35,562 nucleotides of DNA from Prevotella sp. (GTDB lineage Bacteria; Bacteroidota; Bacteroidia; Bacteroidales; Bacteroidaceae): the NCBI GenBank assembly GCA_017415455.1, contig JAFQGS010000127.1, forward strand, positions 1-35,562, given 5' to 3'. Under the pieces are notes generated by a model that was not told the DNA's origin, made no database searches, and was given only the letters and a program-made list of their open reading frames with translations. Each line of letters starts with the position of its first letter. Within the stretch, counting starts at the first letter, position 1. A program made the translations under genes and the position numbers. Below, one piece after another: positions 26,354 to 34,906 of this stretch.

Positions 26354-27292
26354 ATGATTAATAGAGATTTGATAAGGACAAAGATTGTCCAGTTAACCTA
26401 CGCATACTATCAAAACGGTAACAAGAACTTGGATAACGCAGAGAAAGAGCTGATGTTCAGTCTTTCTAAGGCGTATGATCTTTATAAAAGTCTCTTGTCT
26501 CTTGTTGTCTCAGTTCACAAAGAATCGCAAAAGCGTTATGAAATTGAGAAGACAAGAGCGGAAAGAGAAGGAACAGCGTTGCCCTCTGACAAATTTGTAA
26601 ACAATAGGTTTGCCTTGCAACTGTCAGAAAACATACAATTAGGACAGTTTATTTCCACTCAGAAATATACCTGGGAGGATGAACTGGAGTTTGTCCGTAA
26701 GATATGTATGCAGATTGAGCAGAGCGCTATTTACAAAGACTATATGTCTGCTGAAGATGCAGGTTATGAGGATGACAGGGAACTTTGGCGCAAGTTGTAC
26801 AAGGCGCTTATAGTTGATAATGACGAACTAAGCCTGTTGCTTGAGGAAAAGAGCCTTTACTGGAATGATGACAAGGAGATAGTTGATACTTTTGTGTTGA
26901 AGACTATAAAGAAATTTGATGAGAGTAAAGGTGAGGAGCAGGAGTTGCTGCCAGAGTACAAAGAATTGGATGATAGAGAGTTCGCGCGCAAATTATTCCA
27001 TGCAACGATTGTTAATGCGGAACAATATCAAGGGTATATGAGTGAGGCCTCACGCAATTGGGATTTCTCACGTCTGGCATATATGGATATTGTTATAATG
27101 CAGATTGCAATAGCAGAGATGGTGAACTTCCCCAATATACCAGTCAGCGTCACAATCAACGAATATGTTAATTACGCAAAGACTTATAGTACCCCCAAAA
27201 GCTCTGGGTATATAAATGGTATGCTTGATGCTATAGCAAGACATCTTGCGGATACAGGTAAAATGTTTAAATCAATTAACTCAATAAAATAA
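26354..27292 (+). CDS. nusB: Transcription antitermination factor NusB, long form
   Basis: NusB binds boxA RNA with S10 and supports rRNA antitermination. Here it has 312 residues, about twice the E. coli length, as in other Bacteroidetes. An N-terminal helical extension precedes the NusB fold. The fold is recognisable near the C-terminus in MDIVIMQIAIAEMVNFPNIPVSVTINEYVNYAKTYSTPKSSGYINGMLDAIA. It heads a co-directional run with yajC (24-bp gap), ybbR, coaE and others. Confidence 0.93.
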   Translation: MINRDLIRTKIVQLTYAYYQNGNKNLDNAEKELMFSLSKAYDLYKSLLSLVVSVHKESQKRYEIEKTRAEREGTALPSDKFVNNRFALQLSENIQLGQFISTQKYTWEDELEFVRKICMQIEQSAIYKDYMSAEDAGYEDDRELWRKLYKALIVDNDELSLLLEEKSLYWNDDKEIVDTFVLKTIKKFDESKGEEQELLPEYKELDDREFARKLFHATIVNAEQYQGYMSEASRNWDFSRLAYMDIVIMQIAIAEMVNFPNIPVSVTINEYVNYAKTYSTPKSSGYINGMLDAIARHLADTGKMFKSINSIK

Positions 27293-27316
27293 TTTAATCA
27301 CACTAATTTTAATATT

Positions 27317-27643
27317 ATGACTACAGTTTTTTTAGCAGCACAAGGAGCTGGCGGTGGTATGATGCCTCTGTTGATGATGGTTGCGGTATTTGCAATCATG
27401 TGGTTCTTTATGATACGTCCACAGCAGAAGAGACAGAAGGAAATAAGAAAGTTTCAGAATGAATTGAAAGAAGGAACAAATATAGTAACAGGTGGAGGTG
27501 TTTACGGAGTTGTAAAGAGAATAGATTTGACAACGAATATCGTCGAGGTAGAGATTGCCAGAGGTGTAGTTATTCGTGTTGACAAAGGCTATGTCTTTGC
27601 CGACGTTACAGCATCTGGTGCTATGTCTTCACAAGCCAAATAA
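27317..27643 (+). CDS. yajC: Preprotein translocase subunit YajC
   Basis: This 108-residue single-span inner-membrane protein is associated with SecDF. The membrane helix (about residues 15-33, MPLLMMVAVFAIMWFFMIRPQQKRQKE) is followed by the typical cytoplasmic domain with GTNIVTGGGVYGVVKRI. Its TAA overlaps the ybbR ATG by one base (TAATG). Confidence 0.94.
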   Translation: MTTVFLAAQGAGGGMMPLLMMVAVFAIMWFFMIRPQQKRQKEIRKFQNELKEGTNIVTGGGVYGVVKRIDLTTNIVEVEIARGVVIRVDKGYVFADVTASGAMSSQAK

Positions 27644-28626
27644 TGGACAGGTATCGTATATATAAGATATATAGAACAATTAGGAATTCCTTGTTTGCCG
27701 TGTTGGACAGGGAATTCCTGACTTTTTTATTCTTTCTTGTTATAAGCGGTTCTTTCTGGATGCTTATATATCTTAACGAAACTCATGAGGCGGAAATATC
27801 AATACCAATAGAGATTCATGACATTCCACAAAATGTTGTCATGATGAGTGATAGGAACGATACTCTTAGAGTAGTGGTAAGGGACAAGGGTTACTCGTTG
27901 CTATCATATTTGTATGGCGACAAAGAAAGAAAGCTTAGGATAGGATTTAAATCGCATGCAAAGGATAATGGCAGGGGGACATTAAGTGCCAATGAGTTGC
28001 ATAAAATGATTTATCAACAGTTGTATAGCTCGTCAAAGATTGTATCAGTAAAACCAGAGAGGTATGATTTCTATTATAGTCATGGACAGAGTAAAAAAGT
28101 GCCTGTGAGACTTAATGGTAAGATACAGCCAGACTCAAATCATTATTTATCAGGTGTGATATTCCGCCCTTCAATGGTTGATGTGTATGGCAGCCAGAAG
28201 GCTCTTGACACCCTTAAACATGCTTTAACAGAATATCTGGACATCAAGAATATTACGGATACTCTGACAATGAGCGTGAATCTGAACGAGATTAAGGGTA
28301 TGAAGTTTGTCCCATCTGTAATTAAACTAACTGCTCTTACTGATGTCTTGACAGAAGAGAATGTAGAGATACCTGTTGTCGCTAAGAATATGCCGGAGGG
28401 TAAAATACTCAGGACATTCCCTTCAAAAGTGAAAGTTACATTCACCATAGGTGCCGGAGACTTCAGAAAGGCTGACATGAAAATGTTCAAAGTGGTGGCT
28501 GACTACAAGGAGATTGTTAATTCTACGTCAGAGAAATGTAATATTTATTTAGAGTCAAAGCCCAAAGAGGTGATAAACGCCCGTATTGAGATTAAAGAGG
28601 TTGATTATTTAATTGAGGAGCAATGA
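27643..28626 (+). CDS. YbbR-domain protein
   Basis: This 327-residue protein is membrane-anchored by one N-terminal helix (LTFLFFLVISGSFWMLIYL, about residues 26-45). Repeated YbbR-like beta domains follow on the outside. In other bacteria YbbR (CdaR) regulates the diadenylate cyclase CdaA, but no cdaA lies next to it here. The end overlaps coaE by 4 bp (ATGA), so coupling is tight. Confidence 0.88.
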   Translation: MDRYRIYKIYRTIRNSLFAVLDREFLTFLFFLVISGSFWMLIYLNETHEAEISIPIEIHDIPQNVVMMSDRNDTLRVVVRDKGYSLLSYLYGDKERKLRIGFKSHAKDNGRGTLSANELHKMIYQQLYSSSKIVSVKPERYDFYYSHGQSKKVPVRLNGKIQPDSNHYLSGVIFRPSMVDVYGSQKALDTLKHALTEYLDIKNITDTLTMSVNLNEIKGMKFVPSVIKLTALTDVLTEENVEIPVVAKNMPEGKILRTFPSKVKVTFTIGAGDFRKADMKMFKVVADYKEIVNSTSEKCNIYLESKPKEVINARIEIKEVDYLIEEQ

Positions 28627-29168
28627 AGATAGCTGTTACAGGAGGTATAGGTTGTGGTAAAAGCTATGTGTGTGATATCTTGCGAAAGCGTGGCTTTGAT
28701 ATTTATGACTGTGATGCGGCAGCTAAGAGACTTATGCTTACATCGGATGATATCCGCGTGGCATTGAAGGAGTTGATAGGGGATGATGTCTATTCAGATG
28801 GGGTGTTGAATAAACGTAAGGTATCCGATTTCTTGCTAAAGTCTGATGAAAACAAGCTGAGAGTCAATAACATCGTACATCCTGTAGTTGCAGATGACTT
28901 TATAGAGTCGGGCTTAGAGTGGATGGAGTGTGCGATACTTTTTTCAAGTGGTTTTGACAAACTGGTTGATAAAGTGATATGTGTAACAGCTCCGTTAGAA
29001 GTAAGGATAGACAGGATAATGAAAAGAGACGGACTCACTCGTGAAAAGGCTCTGGAGTGGATTGATGCTCAGATGGAGCAGAAAGAAATAGAAAGAAGAA
29101 GTGACTTCGTTATTGTGAATGACGGAGTTTGCGATTTGGAAGAACAAATAGATATAATGTTTAAATAA
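28623..29168 (+). CDS. coaE: Dephospho-CoA kinase
   Basis: This enzyme phosphorylates dephospho-CoA in the last step of CoA synthesis. The 181-residue P-loop kinase starts with VTGGIGCGKSYVC (Walker A), then FDIYDCDAAAKRLM and the HPVV segment. VRIDRIMKRDGLTREKALEWI forms the lid. The expected family segment with a conserved Glu (LLFESG type) reads ILFSSGF here, so the Glu is replaced by Ser. Otherwise the protein looks intact. Confidence 0.92.
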   Translation: MKIAVTGGIGCGKSYVCDILRKRGFDIYDCDAAAKRLMLTSDDIRVALKELIGDDVYSDGVLNKRKVSDFLLKSDENKLRVNNIVHPVVADDFIESGLEWMECAILFSSGFDKLVDKVICVTAPLEVRIDRIMKRDGLTREKALEWIDAQMEQKEIERRSDFVIVNDGVCDLEEQIDIMFK

Positions 29169-29187
29169 TAATTAATTAGTTTTTAAA

Positions 29188-29607
29188 ATGGAAAATACTA
29201 TTTTAACAATTTCAGGCAAACCAGGTTTGTATAAACTTGTATCAAGAGGAAAGATGAATCTGATAGTTGAGGCTCTTGATGAGACACATAAGAGGATGCC
29301 TGCATTTGCAACAGATAAGATAACAAGTCTGACAGATATTGCCATGTTCTCTGAAACAGAAGATGTCCCATTGACAAAGATTCTGGCAACAATCAGGGAC
29401 AAGGAGGAGTCAAAAGAGGTTACCTTGAATTACAAGAAATGCAGCAGTAAGGAGCTTAGGGACTATTTCGCTCAGATATTGCCAGACTTTGACAGAGACA
29501 GAGTGCATGACAGTGATATTAAGAAGTTACTGCAGTGGTATAATATTCTTGTGAAAAACAATATCACGGATTTCGAGGACGAGAATGATGAGTCTGAGAA
29601 TGCTTAG
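29188..29607 (+). CDS. DUF5606 family protein
   Basis: This 139-residue soluble protein matches the Bacteroidetes family DUF5606 (ENTILTISGKPGLYKLVSRGKMNLIVEALD at the start). The pattern KKLLQWYNILVKNN lies late and the tail is acidic. Its function is unknown. In this order it follows coaE by 19 bp and precedes nth by 12 bp, so it is probably expressed with them. Confidence 0.85.
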   Translation: MENTILTISGKPGLYKLVSRGKMNLIVEALDETHKRMPAFATDKITSLTDIAMFSETEDVPLTKILATIRDKEESKEVTLNYKKCSSKELRDYFAQILPDFDRDRVHDSDIKKLLQWYNILVKNNITDFEDENDESENA

Positions 29608-29619
29608 TTGACAAACTAT

Positions 29620-30255
29620 ATGAGAAAGGAAGAGCGTTATAATAATGTTCTGTCATATTTCAGAGAGAATATGCAGAATGTTACAACCGAGCTTAATTTT
29701 GGTGACACGTTCCAGCTGCTGATAGCAACAATGCTTAGTGCTCAGTGTACCGATAAGAGGGTTAACATGGTAACACCCTTCCTTTTTGATGCCTATCCAG
29801 ATGCCGTGAAATTAGCTCAGGCAGATGTTGTTGAGGTTTACGAGCTCATAAAAAGCATCTCCTATCCAAACTCAAAAGCAAAGCATCTGGTTGAGACTTC
29901 CAGGATGATTGTGAGTGATTTTGGTGGAGAAGTGCCTGATAATATTGAGGACTTGACCAAATTGCCCGGTGTGGGAAGGAAGACTGCAAATGTAGTCCTG
30001 GCTGTGGCATTTGAGAAAAGTGCGATGCCTGTTGACACACATGTTTTCAGGGTGAGCCACAGGCTGGGACTTGTGTCGTCAAAGGCAACCACTCCGATAA
30101 AAGTGGAACAGGAACTGAGGAAAAACATTCCTGAATACATGTTGTCAGACGCTCATCACTGGCTTATACTGCATGGTAGATATGTGTGCAAGAGCAGAAA
30201 GCCAGAGTGTGAGAAATGTCCGTTTGACAGTTTCTGCCCTAAGAAAAACGTGTGA
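29620..30255 (+). CDS. nth: Endonuclease III
   Basis: This DNA glycosylase/AP lyase removes oxidised pyrimidines. From ATG 29620 (the longer frame needs TTG 29608) it has 211 residues. The helix-hairpin-helix LPGVGRKTANVVL carries the catalytic Lys, and PVDTHVFRV carries the catalytic Asp. The C-terminal Fe-S motif is CX6CX2CX5C (CKSRKPECEKCPFDSFC). Confidence 0.96.
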   Translation: MRKEERYNNVLSYFRENMQNVTTELNFGDTFQLLIATMLSAQCTDKRVNMVTPFLFDAYPDAVKLAQADVVEVYELIKSISYPNSKAKHLVETSRMIVSDFGGEVPDNIEDLTKLPGVGRKTANVVLAVAFEKSAMPVDTHVFRVSHRLGLVSSKATTPIKVEQELRKNIPEYMLSDAHHWLILHGRYVCKSRKPECEKCPFDSFCPKKNV

Positions 30256-30333
30256 TATTCCATAAGTGTCAGAAAGTGGGATAGATCGACAGGTGTGAGC
30301 ATTATATAAACATTTAATTAAGCAAAGGCTGTA

Positions 30334-31029
30334 ATGGATATATATAGGATATTGAACTTTCTGGATAATGTCAGAAGAAATAACAACCGGCAGTGGTTTC
30401 AGGCTAACAAGGATGAATATCTGGCTGTCAGGGCAGACTTTGAGAATGCTGTTGGTGAACTTATTAACAACATCTCAAAATTTGACTCAACGGTATCCCA
30501 TATTACAGTAAAGGATGCTACCTACAGATTTAATCGTGACACACGTTTCTCGGAGGATAAGTCTCCCTATAAGAGACATTTCGGAGCATATATAGCAGCA
30601 CATGGTAAAAAGAAACTGCATGGTGGCTATTATGTGCATTTGGAACCAGGAAACTGTATGCTGGCGTGTGGCAGTTATTTTCTGCCGACAAACATTCTCA
30701 CTTCATGCAGGAATGAGATAATAGCCAATATTGACAACTGGCTCTCTGCTGTCAGCAATAAAACCTTCACGGACCTTTTTGTCGCTGATGGCAATGGTGA
30801 TAGCTCAGGCAGGGGATTCGGATTGGAGCGCCTGAAGACTGTTCCCAAAGGTTTCTCTCGTGATTATAAGTATATTGAGTATCTCAGAATGAAAGATTAT
30901 TGTTGCTGGCATAATGTTCCGGATGATTTCTTCGCAGGAAACACTTGGATTGAGAATGCCGTTGAGATATTCAAGGCAGCAAAGCCGATGATGGATTTTG
31001 TAAATAGTGTTATCGATGACTATGAATAA
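30334..31029 (+). CDS. DUF2461 family protein
   Basis: This 231-residue protein belongs to the DUF2461/TIGR02453 family. The N-terminal segment is NNNRQWFQANKDEYLAVRADFE. It is followed by the family core TYRFNRDTRFSEDKSPYKRHFGAYI and GGYYVHLEPGNCMLACGSYFLP. No catalytic role is established for the family. It lies 78 bp after nth, with no clear promoter of its own. Confidence 0.87.
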   Translation: MDIYRILNFLDNVRRNNNRQWFQANKDEYLAVRADFENAVGELINNISKFDSTVSHITVKDATYRFNRDTRFSEDKSPYKRHFGAYIAAHGKKKLHGGYYVHLEPGNCMLACGSYFLPTNILTSCRNEIIANIDNWLSAVSNKTFTDLFVADGNGDSSGRGFGLERLKTVPKGFSRDYKYIEYLRMKDYCCWHNVPDDFFAGNTWIENAVEIFKAAKPMMDFVNSVIDDYE

Positions 31030-31101
31030 CTCTTTGGCAGTTAAGATTCTGGGGCTTTTCAAGTATGTCTGTGATATTGAGTCGTAAGTATATCGTTTGT
31101 T

Positions 31102-31167
31102 GGATGTAAGTGGCATACTTACTGTGCCTAAACAATATACTTTTGATGGCTAAATGCCATACTTTCA
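31102..31167 (-). repeat. 22-bp periodic AAGTATG array, copy 3 (reverse)
   Basis: On the minus strand AAGTATG or AAGTATA cores lie at 31158-31164, 31136-31142 and 31114-31120, exactly 22 bp apart. A degenerate unit occupies the next slot, to about 31081. It lies between DUF2461 and DUF3256 genes. One unit, GTAAGTATGCCACTTAC, is itself a near-perfect dyad. Confidence 0.72.
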
Positions 31168-31197
31168 AAAATCAATTGCCAGCAAATGACTAATTGC

Positions 31198-31228
31198 TTG
31201 GCATTGTTTGTTTAAATTCTTAATTTTG
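31198..31228 (+). promoter_or_regulatory. Promoter for DUF3256 gene
   Basis: TTG (31198-31200), a 20-bp spacer and TAATTTTG (31221-31228) fit the consensus. ATG 31247 follows 18 bp later, so the frame beginning at 31208 starts too early. Confidence 0.6.
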
Positions 31229-31246
31229 CATGAAATAGTTACTGAT

Positions 31247-31885
31247 ATGAGAAATTTTATAATATTGATATTGTCTTTTTTCGTTTCAGGTGCGGCTTCT
31301 GCGCAAAGTGATATGCGGAAAGTTTTTATTAATATGCCGGACAGTCTGCATCCATATCTTAATGAAAACATGCGCACCGAGTTGTGTGATTATTATAAGA
31401 TGGGTGTCACTGCGTCTGTTGATAATTCTTTGGGCGAGACAACAGTTCTTGAGGAACTGACAGACACGAATGCTATACTTCAGTTGAATGCGAAAGTCCG
31501 TCTGAGCATAAATGTGTTACATCGTTCTGATTCTACGAATATTATATGTACGATTAAGACGTATAAATCGTCTGTGGAAGAAAGTGAAATATCTTTCTAT
31601 GACTTAAACTGGAAATCAATAGACAATGATTTTGGTTTGCCGAAAGACATAATGTCTGGAGTGTCACCGGATTTCTTTCTAAAGGATTCTTTGTCGGAAG
31701 AAGATAAGCTGATTGTGGAAAAAATGGAGCCTTTCATGGTAAAAGCAGAATTCCTGCCTCAGAATATTATTGTCATAACGCCTCAATGTCCATTATTGGA
31801 GAATGATATAAAAAAGAAAACAGATGCCGTTTTTGAGCAGAAAAAGTTTAAATGGAATGGCGAAATATTAAAAAATATCAGATAA
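31247..31885 (+). CDS. DUF3256 family exported protein
   Basis: This 212-residue protein from ATG 31247 has a signal peptide (MRNFIILILSFFVSGAASAQ). The mature part resembles the Bacteroidales family DUF3256: KVFINMPDSLHPYLNENMRTELCDYY near the start, then a beta-rich domain with LHRSDSTNIICTIKTYKS. It is probably periplasmic or surface-exposed. Its function is unknown. It is a single gene; the promoter for the candidate small RNA lies 24 bp past its stop. Confidence 0.8.
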   Translation: MRNFIILILSFFVSGAASAQSDMRKVFINMPDSLHPYLNENMRTELCDYYKMGVTASVDNSLGETTVLEELTDTNAILQLNAKVRLSINVLHRSDSTNIICTIKTYKSSVEESEISFYDLNWKSIDNDFGLPKDIMSGVSPDFFLKDSLSEEDKLIVEKMEPFMVKAEFLPQNIIVITPQCPLLENDIKKKTDAVFEQKKFKWNGEILKNIR

Positions 31886-31908
31886 AAGTGATTTTTTTTG
31901 AAAAATTG

Positions 31909-31939
31909 TTTGTGAATTACGGTTTTATTTGTAAATTTG
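31909..31939 (+). promoter_or_regulatory. Promoter of a candidate small RNA
   Basis: TTTG (31909-31912), a 19-bp spacer and TAAATTTG (31932-31939) match the consensus fully. No open frame follows; an intrinsic terminator lies about 35 nt after the expected start. Confidence 0.7.
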
Positions 31940-31945
31940 CAACGT

Positions 31946-32012
31946 GTTTTTCATGGTATTAGATTATTAAGGTTAATAAAGATTGGTTGTCGTGAGACAA
32001 TCAATTTTTTTT
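31946..32012 (+). ncRNA. Candidate ~67-nt small RNA
   Basis: The expected start (about 31946) lies 7 nt after the promoter at 31909-31939, and the RNA ends in the T-run at 32005-32012. The only strong structure is its terminator hairpin. About 35 nt of AT-rich single-stranded sequence precede it. No known RNA family is recognised. It could instead be the 3' end of the DUF3256 mRNA with an accidental internal promoter. Confidence 0.5.
31978..32012 (+). terminator. Intrinsic terminator with GTGA loop and T8
   Basis: GATTGGTTGTC (31981-31991) pairs with GACAATCAATT (31996-32006), with two G-U pairs and a GNRA-type GTGA loop. Eight T follow. It is the clearest intrinsic terminator in the window, and serves DUF3256 and/or the small RNA. 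Confidence 0.85.
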
Positions 32013-32128
32013 GTATAAGCATATTCCTTTATAATATCCTATATAATTCCGGTTGTCATGTAGATAATCTTTGATGAAAAGCAATGCCATTCATGAAGGA
32101 TTTTATACATTATAATAATGAGTATTTA

Positions 32129-32160
32129 TTTGTCTGTGAATTTTTTTTACTTTACCTTTG
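32129..32160 (+). promoter_or_regulatory. Promoter for nucleoside permease operon
   Basis: TTTG (32129-32132), a 20-bp spacer and TACCTTTG (32153-32160) match the consensus. It leaves a leader of about 117 nt before ATG 32284. Confidence 0.8.
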
Positions 32161-32178
32161 CATTAGACAATTAGAATA

Positions 32179-32221
32179 GCCCCGTCAGATGTCTTGTTGA
32201 TATTCTTACAAGCTTGCGGGC
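32179..32221 (+). other. Structured leader upstream of the permease gene
   Basis: Outer arms near GCCCCG (32179-32184) and CGGGC (32217-32221) close an inner stem CTTGT (32193-32197)/ACAAG (32208-32212). It lies just after the expected transcription start. It matches no riboswitch class I know. The rest of the leader to 32283 shows nothing clear. Confidence 0.45.
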
Positions 32222-32283
32222 ATTATTCAGATGTTGTTTGACCTTTCTAATATTTATTAACCAGCGTGTTTGCTATTTAAATT

Positions 32284-33528
32284 ATGAATGATATGAATCT
32301 GAAAGTAAGATTGACGTTGATGAACTTCTTGGAGTTCGCTGTATGGGGTGCGTATCTCACCTCTATGGGTACTTATCTTGTGAATATTGGCATGGCTTCA
32401 GACATCGGCCTGTTTTATGCTATGCAGGGTATTGTTTCTATTTTCATGCCCGCACTTATGGGAATAGTGGCAGACAGATGGATACCAGCCCAGCGACTTC
32501 TGGGACTCTGCCATTTGGTGTCGGGTGTTTTCATGATTTCAGCATCATATTATTGTATGAAGGCTGGTGACGCTGTGCAGTTCTCCACATTGTTCAGCCT
32601 TTATTCTCTAAGTGTTGCCTTCTATATGCCAACGCTTGCGTTGTCAAACTCAGTTGCTTACAGCGCGCTTAACCAGGCTGGAATGGATACCGTTAAACAT
32701 TTCCCACCGATAAGGGTTTTTGGAACCATCGGATTCATCTGTACCATGTGGTTCGTTGATTTGATGGGATTCCAGTCTAATTATAATCAGTTTGCGACGT
32801 CCGGTGTTCTTGGCATTGTCTTGTTCCTTTATTCACTGTCATTGCCAGCGTGTCCTGTTTCTAAAGGCTCTGATAAGAAAGGACTTGTTGAGGCTTTTGG
32901 CTTGCGAGCGTTTACGCTTTTCAGGCAGAAGAAGATGGCATTGTTCTTCATATTCTCAATGCTGCTTGGTGTAAGTCTTCAGATAACCAACGGATATGCC
33001 AATCCGTTCATCACAAGTTTCGGTAGTATTCCGGAGTATGCCGGAACATTTGGTGTTAATCATGCAAACATCCTCATATCGCTATCTCAGGTTAGTGAGA
33101 CCTGCTGTATACTTCTTATACCATTCTTTATGAGACGATACGGCATAAAGAATGTTATGCTTATTGCCATGCTTGCCTGGGTTCTTAGGTTTGGCTTGTT
33201 TGGAACAGGAAATCCGGGAAGCGGAGTCTGGATGTTCATATTGTCAATGATTGTATATGGTGTGGCATTTGATTTCTTCAATATCTCCGGCTCTCTGTTC
33301 GTAGATAAGACTACTGACAGCACATTGAGGTCAAGCGCACAAGGATTGTTTATGCTGATGACCAACGGAATCGGAGCTACAATCGGTACACTTGCGGCTC
33401 AGGCTGTAGTGAACTCGTTCACTTCCGAGGGTGTTACCAACTGGCAGATGTGCTGGTTTGTCTTTGCGGCGTATGCGTTGGTTGTAGCATTGGCATTTGC
33501 CATGATATTTAAGTATGATGATAAGTAA
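32284..33528 (+). CDS. Nucleoside permease, MFS (NupG-like)
   Basis: This 414-residue inner-membrane transporter has about twelve hydrophobic spans. The start NLKVRLTLMNFLEFAVWGAYLTSMGTYL and the segment GIVADRWIPAQRLLG resemble the nucleoside:H+ symporter (NHS) family of the major facilitator superfamily. The usual long central cytoplasmic loop lies near residue 200. It starts a group with the nuclease gene (11 bp gap) and rsmE. Substrate preference is not readable from sequence. Confidence 0.9.
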   Translation: MNDMNLKVRLTLMNFLEFAVWGAYLTSMGTYLVNIGMASDIGLFYAMQGIVSIFMPALMGIVADRWIPAQRLLGLCHLVSGVFMISASYYCMKAGDAVQFSTLFSLYSLSVAFYMPTLALSNSVAYSALNQAGMDTVKHFPPIRVFGTIGFICTMWFVDLMGFQSNYNQFATSGVLGIVLFLYSLSLPACPVSKGSDKKGLVEAFGLRAFTLFRQKKMALFFIFSMLLGVSLQITNGYANPFITSFGSIPEYAGTFGVNHANILISLSQVSETCCILLIPFFMRRYGIKNVMLIAMLAWVLRFGLFGTGNPGSGVWMFILSMIVYGVAFDFFNISGSLFVDKTTDSTLRSSAQGLFMLMTNGIGATIGTLAAQAVVNSFTSEGVTNWQMCWFVFAAYALVVALAFAMIFKYDDK

Positions 33529-33539
33529 GAAGTAAGAGT

Positions 33540-34112
33540 ATGTCTAAGGTGCGTCTTGTTTTTAATGGAATATCTGAGATTGTTGGCAGTGATGATATTG
33601 GGGTTATTGTTCTTGTTGATGAGTCATACTCCCGTCAGTTGTCAATAATTTGTGATAAGCCAATGACAATAATGCTTGAACTACGCAAAAGACAAGTGCC
33701 GGTCACGCAGGTGATGCTTCCTGAAGTTCTGGGACGGATTCTTAATATTCAGACAGAAGTTCATTTAGAGGTTCTTATAAATGAAATTGTTGACGGACAA
33801 TACAAGGCGGTACTTTATAATGCGGATACATTAGACACTGAGATGATAAGAGTAAGCGACGCCGTACTTCTTTCTGTATCATGTCATGTCCCTTTGTATA
33901 TATCAACAGAACTATTCAAACGTCAGTCTGTTCCTTTTTCTGATAAAGACAAGGGAGTTGCTCTGCCGCTGAACTCAATAAGTTTTGATATGCTGAAAGC
34001 AGCATTGGAAAAAGCGATAGGCGAGGAGAACTATGAGCTGGCGTCACATCTGCGAGATGAGATGAGAAAGCGTGAGAATGCAAGAAACAACACTAAGAGT
34101 AAAGAGCCATGA
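33540..34112 (+). CDS. Bifunctional nuclease (DUF151) with UVR motif
   Basis: This 190-residue protein has an N-terminal bifunctional nuclease (BFN/DUF151) domain (about residues 10-130; IGVIVLVDESYSRQLSIICDKPMTIMLELRKRQVPVTQVMLPEVL). A C-terminal UvrB/UvrC-type helical motif follows (MLKAALEKAIGEENYELASHLRDEMRKRE). The combination is common in Bacteroidetes. Plant members act on RNA and DNA; the bacterial role is not settled. It overlaps rsmE by 4 bp (ATGA). Confidence 0.88.
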   Translation: MSKVRLVFNGISEIVGSDDIGVIVLVDESYSRQLSIICDKPMTIMLELRKRQVPVTQVMLPEVLGRILNIQTEVHLEVLINEIVDGQYKAVLYNADTLDTEMIRVSDAVLLSVSCHVPLYISTELFKRQSVPFSDKDKGVALPLNSISFDMLKAALEKAIGEENYELASHLRDEMRKRENARNNTKSKEP

Positions 34113-34834
34113 AAGAAGTAAGATATTTCTATGTGCCACAGGCGTCAGCATCTTTCCAATTGCCGGAGGAAGAGGCCAAGCACGCTATTCGTGTATTGAG
34201 GCTCAAGGAAGGCGATGAGATGTTTCTTATGGACGGTGAGGGGTGTTTTTACAAGGCTGTTGTAAATTTAGTGTCTTCCAAGCATTGCCAATATGAAATA
34301 ATTGAGACAATGCCGCAGGAGAAATCCTGGAACGGAACAATTCATATTGCTATGGCGCCAACAAAGATGATGGATAGGGTAGAGTGGTTTGTTGAGAAGG
34401 CAACAGAAATTGGCGCAGATGTTTTCAGTTTCCTTAACTGTAAGTTCTCTGAACGTAAGGTATTGCGTACTGACAGGGTAGAGAAGATTGTTATAGGAGC
34501 TGTAAAGCAAAGCAGAAAACCCTGGATGCCGGTGGTGAATGAAATGGAGGACTTCCGTAGCTTTATTAAGGCTAACTCAGATGGTGAGCGTTTCATTGCG
34601 CATTGCTATGATGAGATAGAGCGCGATGACCTTTTTGATATTCTGAATAATGAGGAGAATAAAGACGCTGATATCACAGTTCTCGTTGGTCCGGAAGGTG
34701 ATTTTTCTATCGAGGAGGTGAGGTTTGCGCTTGAGAATGGATATCGTTCAATATCGTTAGGAAATAGCCGGTTGCGTACAGAGACCGCTGCCCTTATGGC
34801 TGTTTCAATGTGTCAGCTCGCAAGGCGTAAATGA
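34109..34834 (+). CDS. rsmE: 16S rRNA m3U1498 methyltransferase
   Basis: This SPOUT-class SAM-dependent enzyme methylates N3 of U1498 in 16S rRNA. The 241 residues have an N-terminal PUA-like domain (FQLPEEEAKHAIRVLRLKEGDEMFLMDGEG). The C-terminal trefoil-knot domain has LVGPEGDFSIEEVRFALENG and SLGNSRLRTETAALMAVS. It is coupled to the DUF151 gene by ATGA. Confidence 0.95.
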   Translation: MKEVRYFYVPQASASFQLPEEEAKHAIRVLRLKEGDEMFLMDGEGCFYKAVVNLVSSKHCQYEIIETMPQEKSWNGTIHIAMAPTKMMDRVEWFVEKATEIGADVFSFLNCKFSERKVLRTDRVEKIVIGAVKQSRKPWMPVVNEMEDFRSFIKANSDGERFIAHCYDEIERDDLFDILNNEENKDADITVLVGPEGDFSIEEVRFALENGYRSISLGNSRLRTETAALMAVSMCQLARRK

Positions 34835-34906
34835 TGTTCATTAATAGCAGCAGCTAAGGGTCTGATAAAAATAGTTTAATGTTGGTATTAACAGATTATA
34901 TAATTT

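Noticed and set aside
32179..32221. Purine or preQ1 riboswitch
   Set aside because: The conserved core bases of those classes are not visible; only a simple two-step hairpin is.
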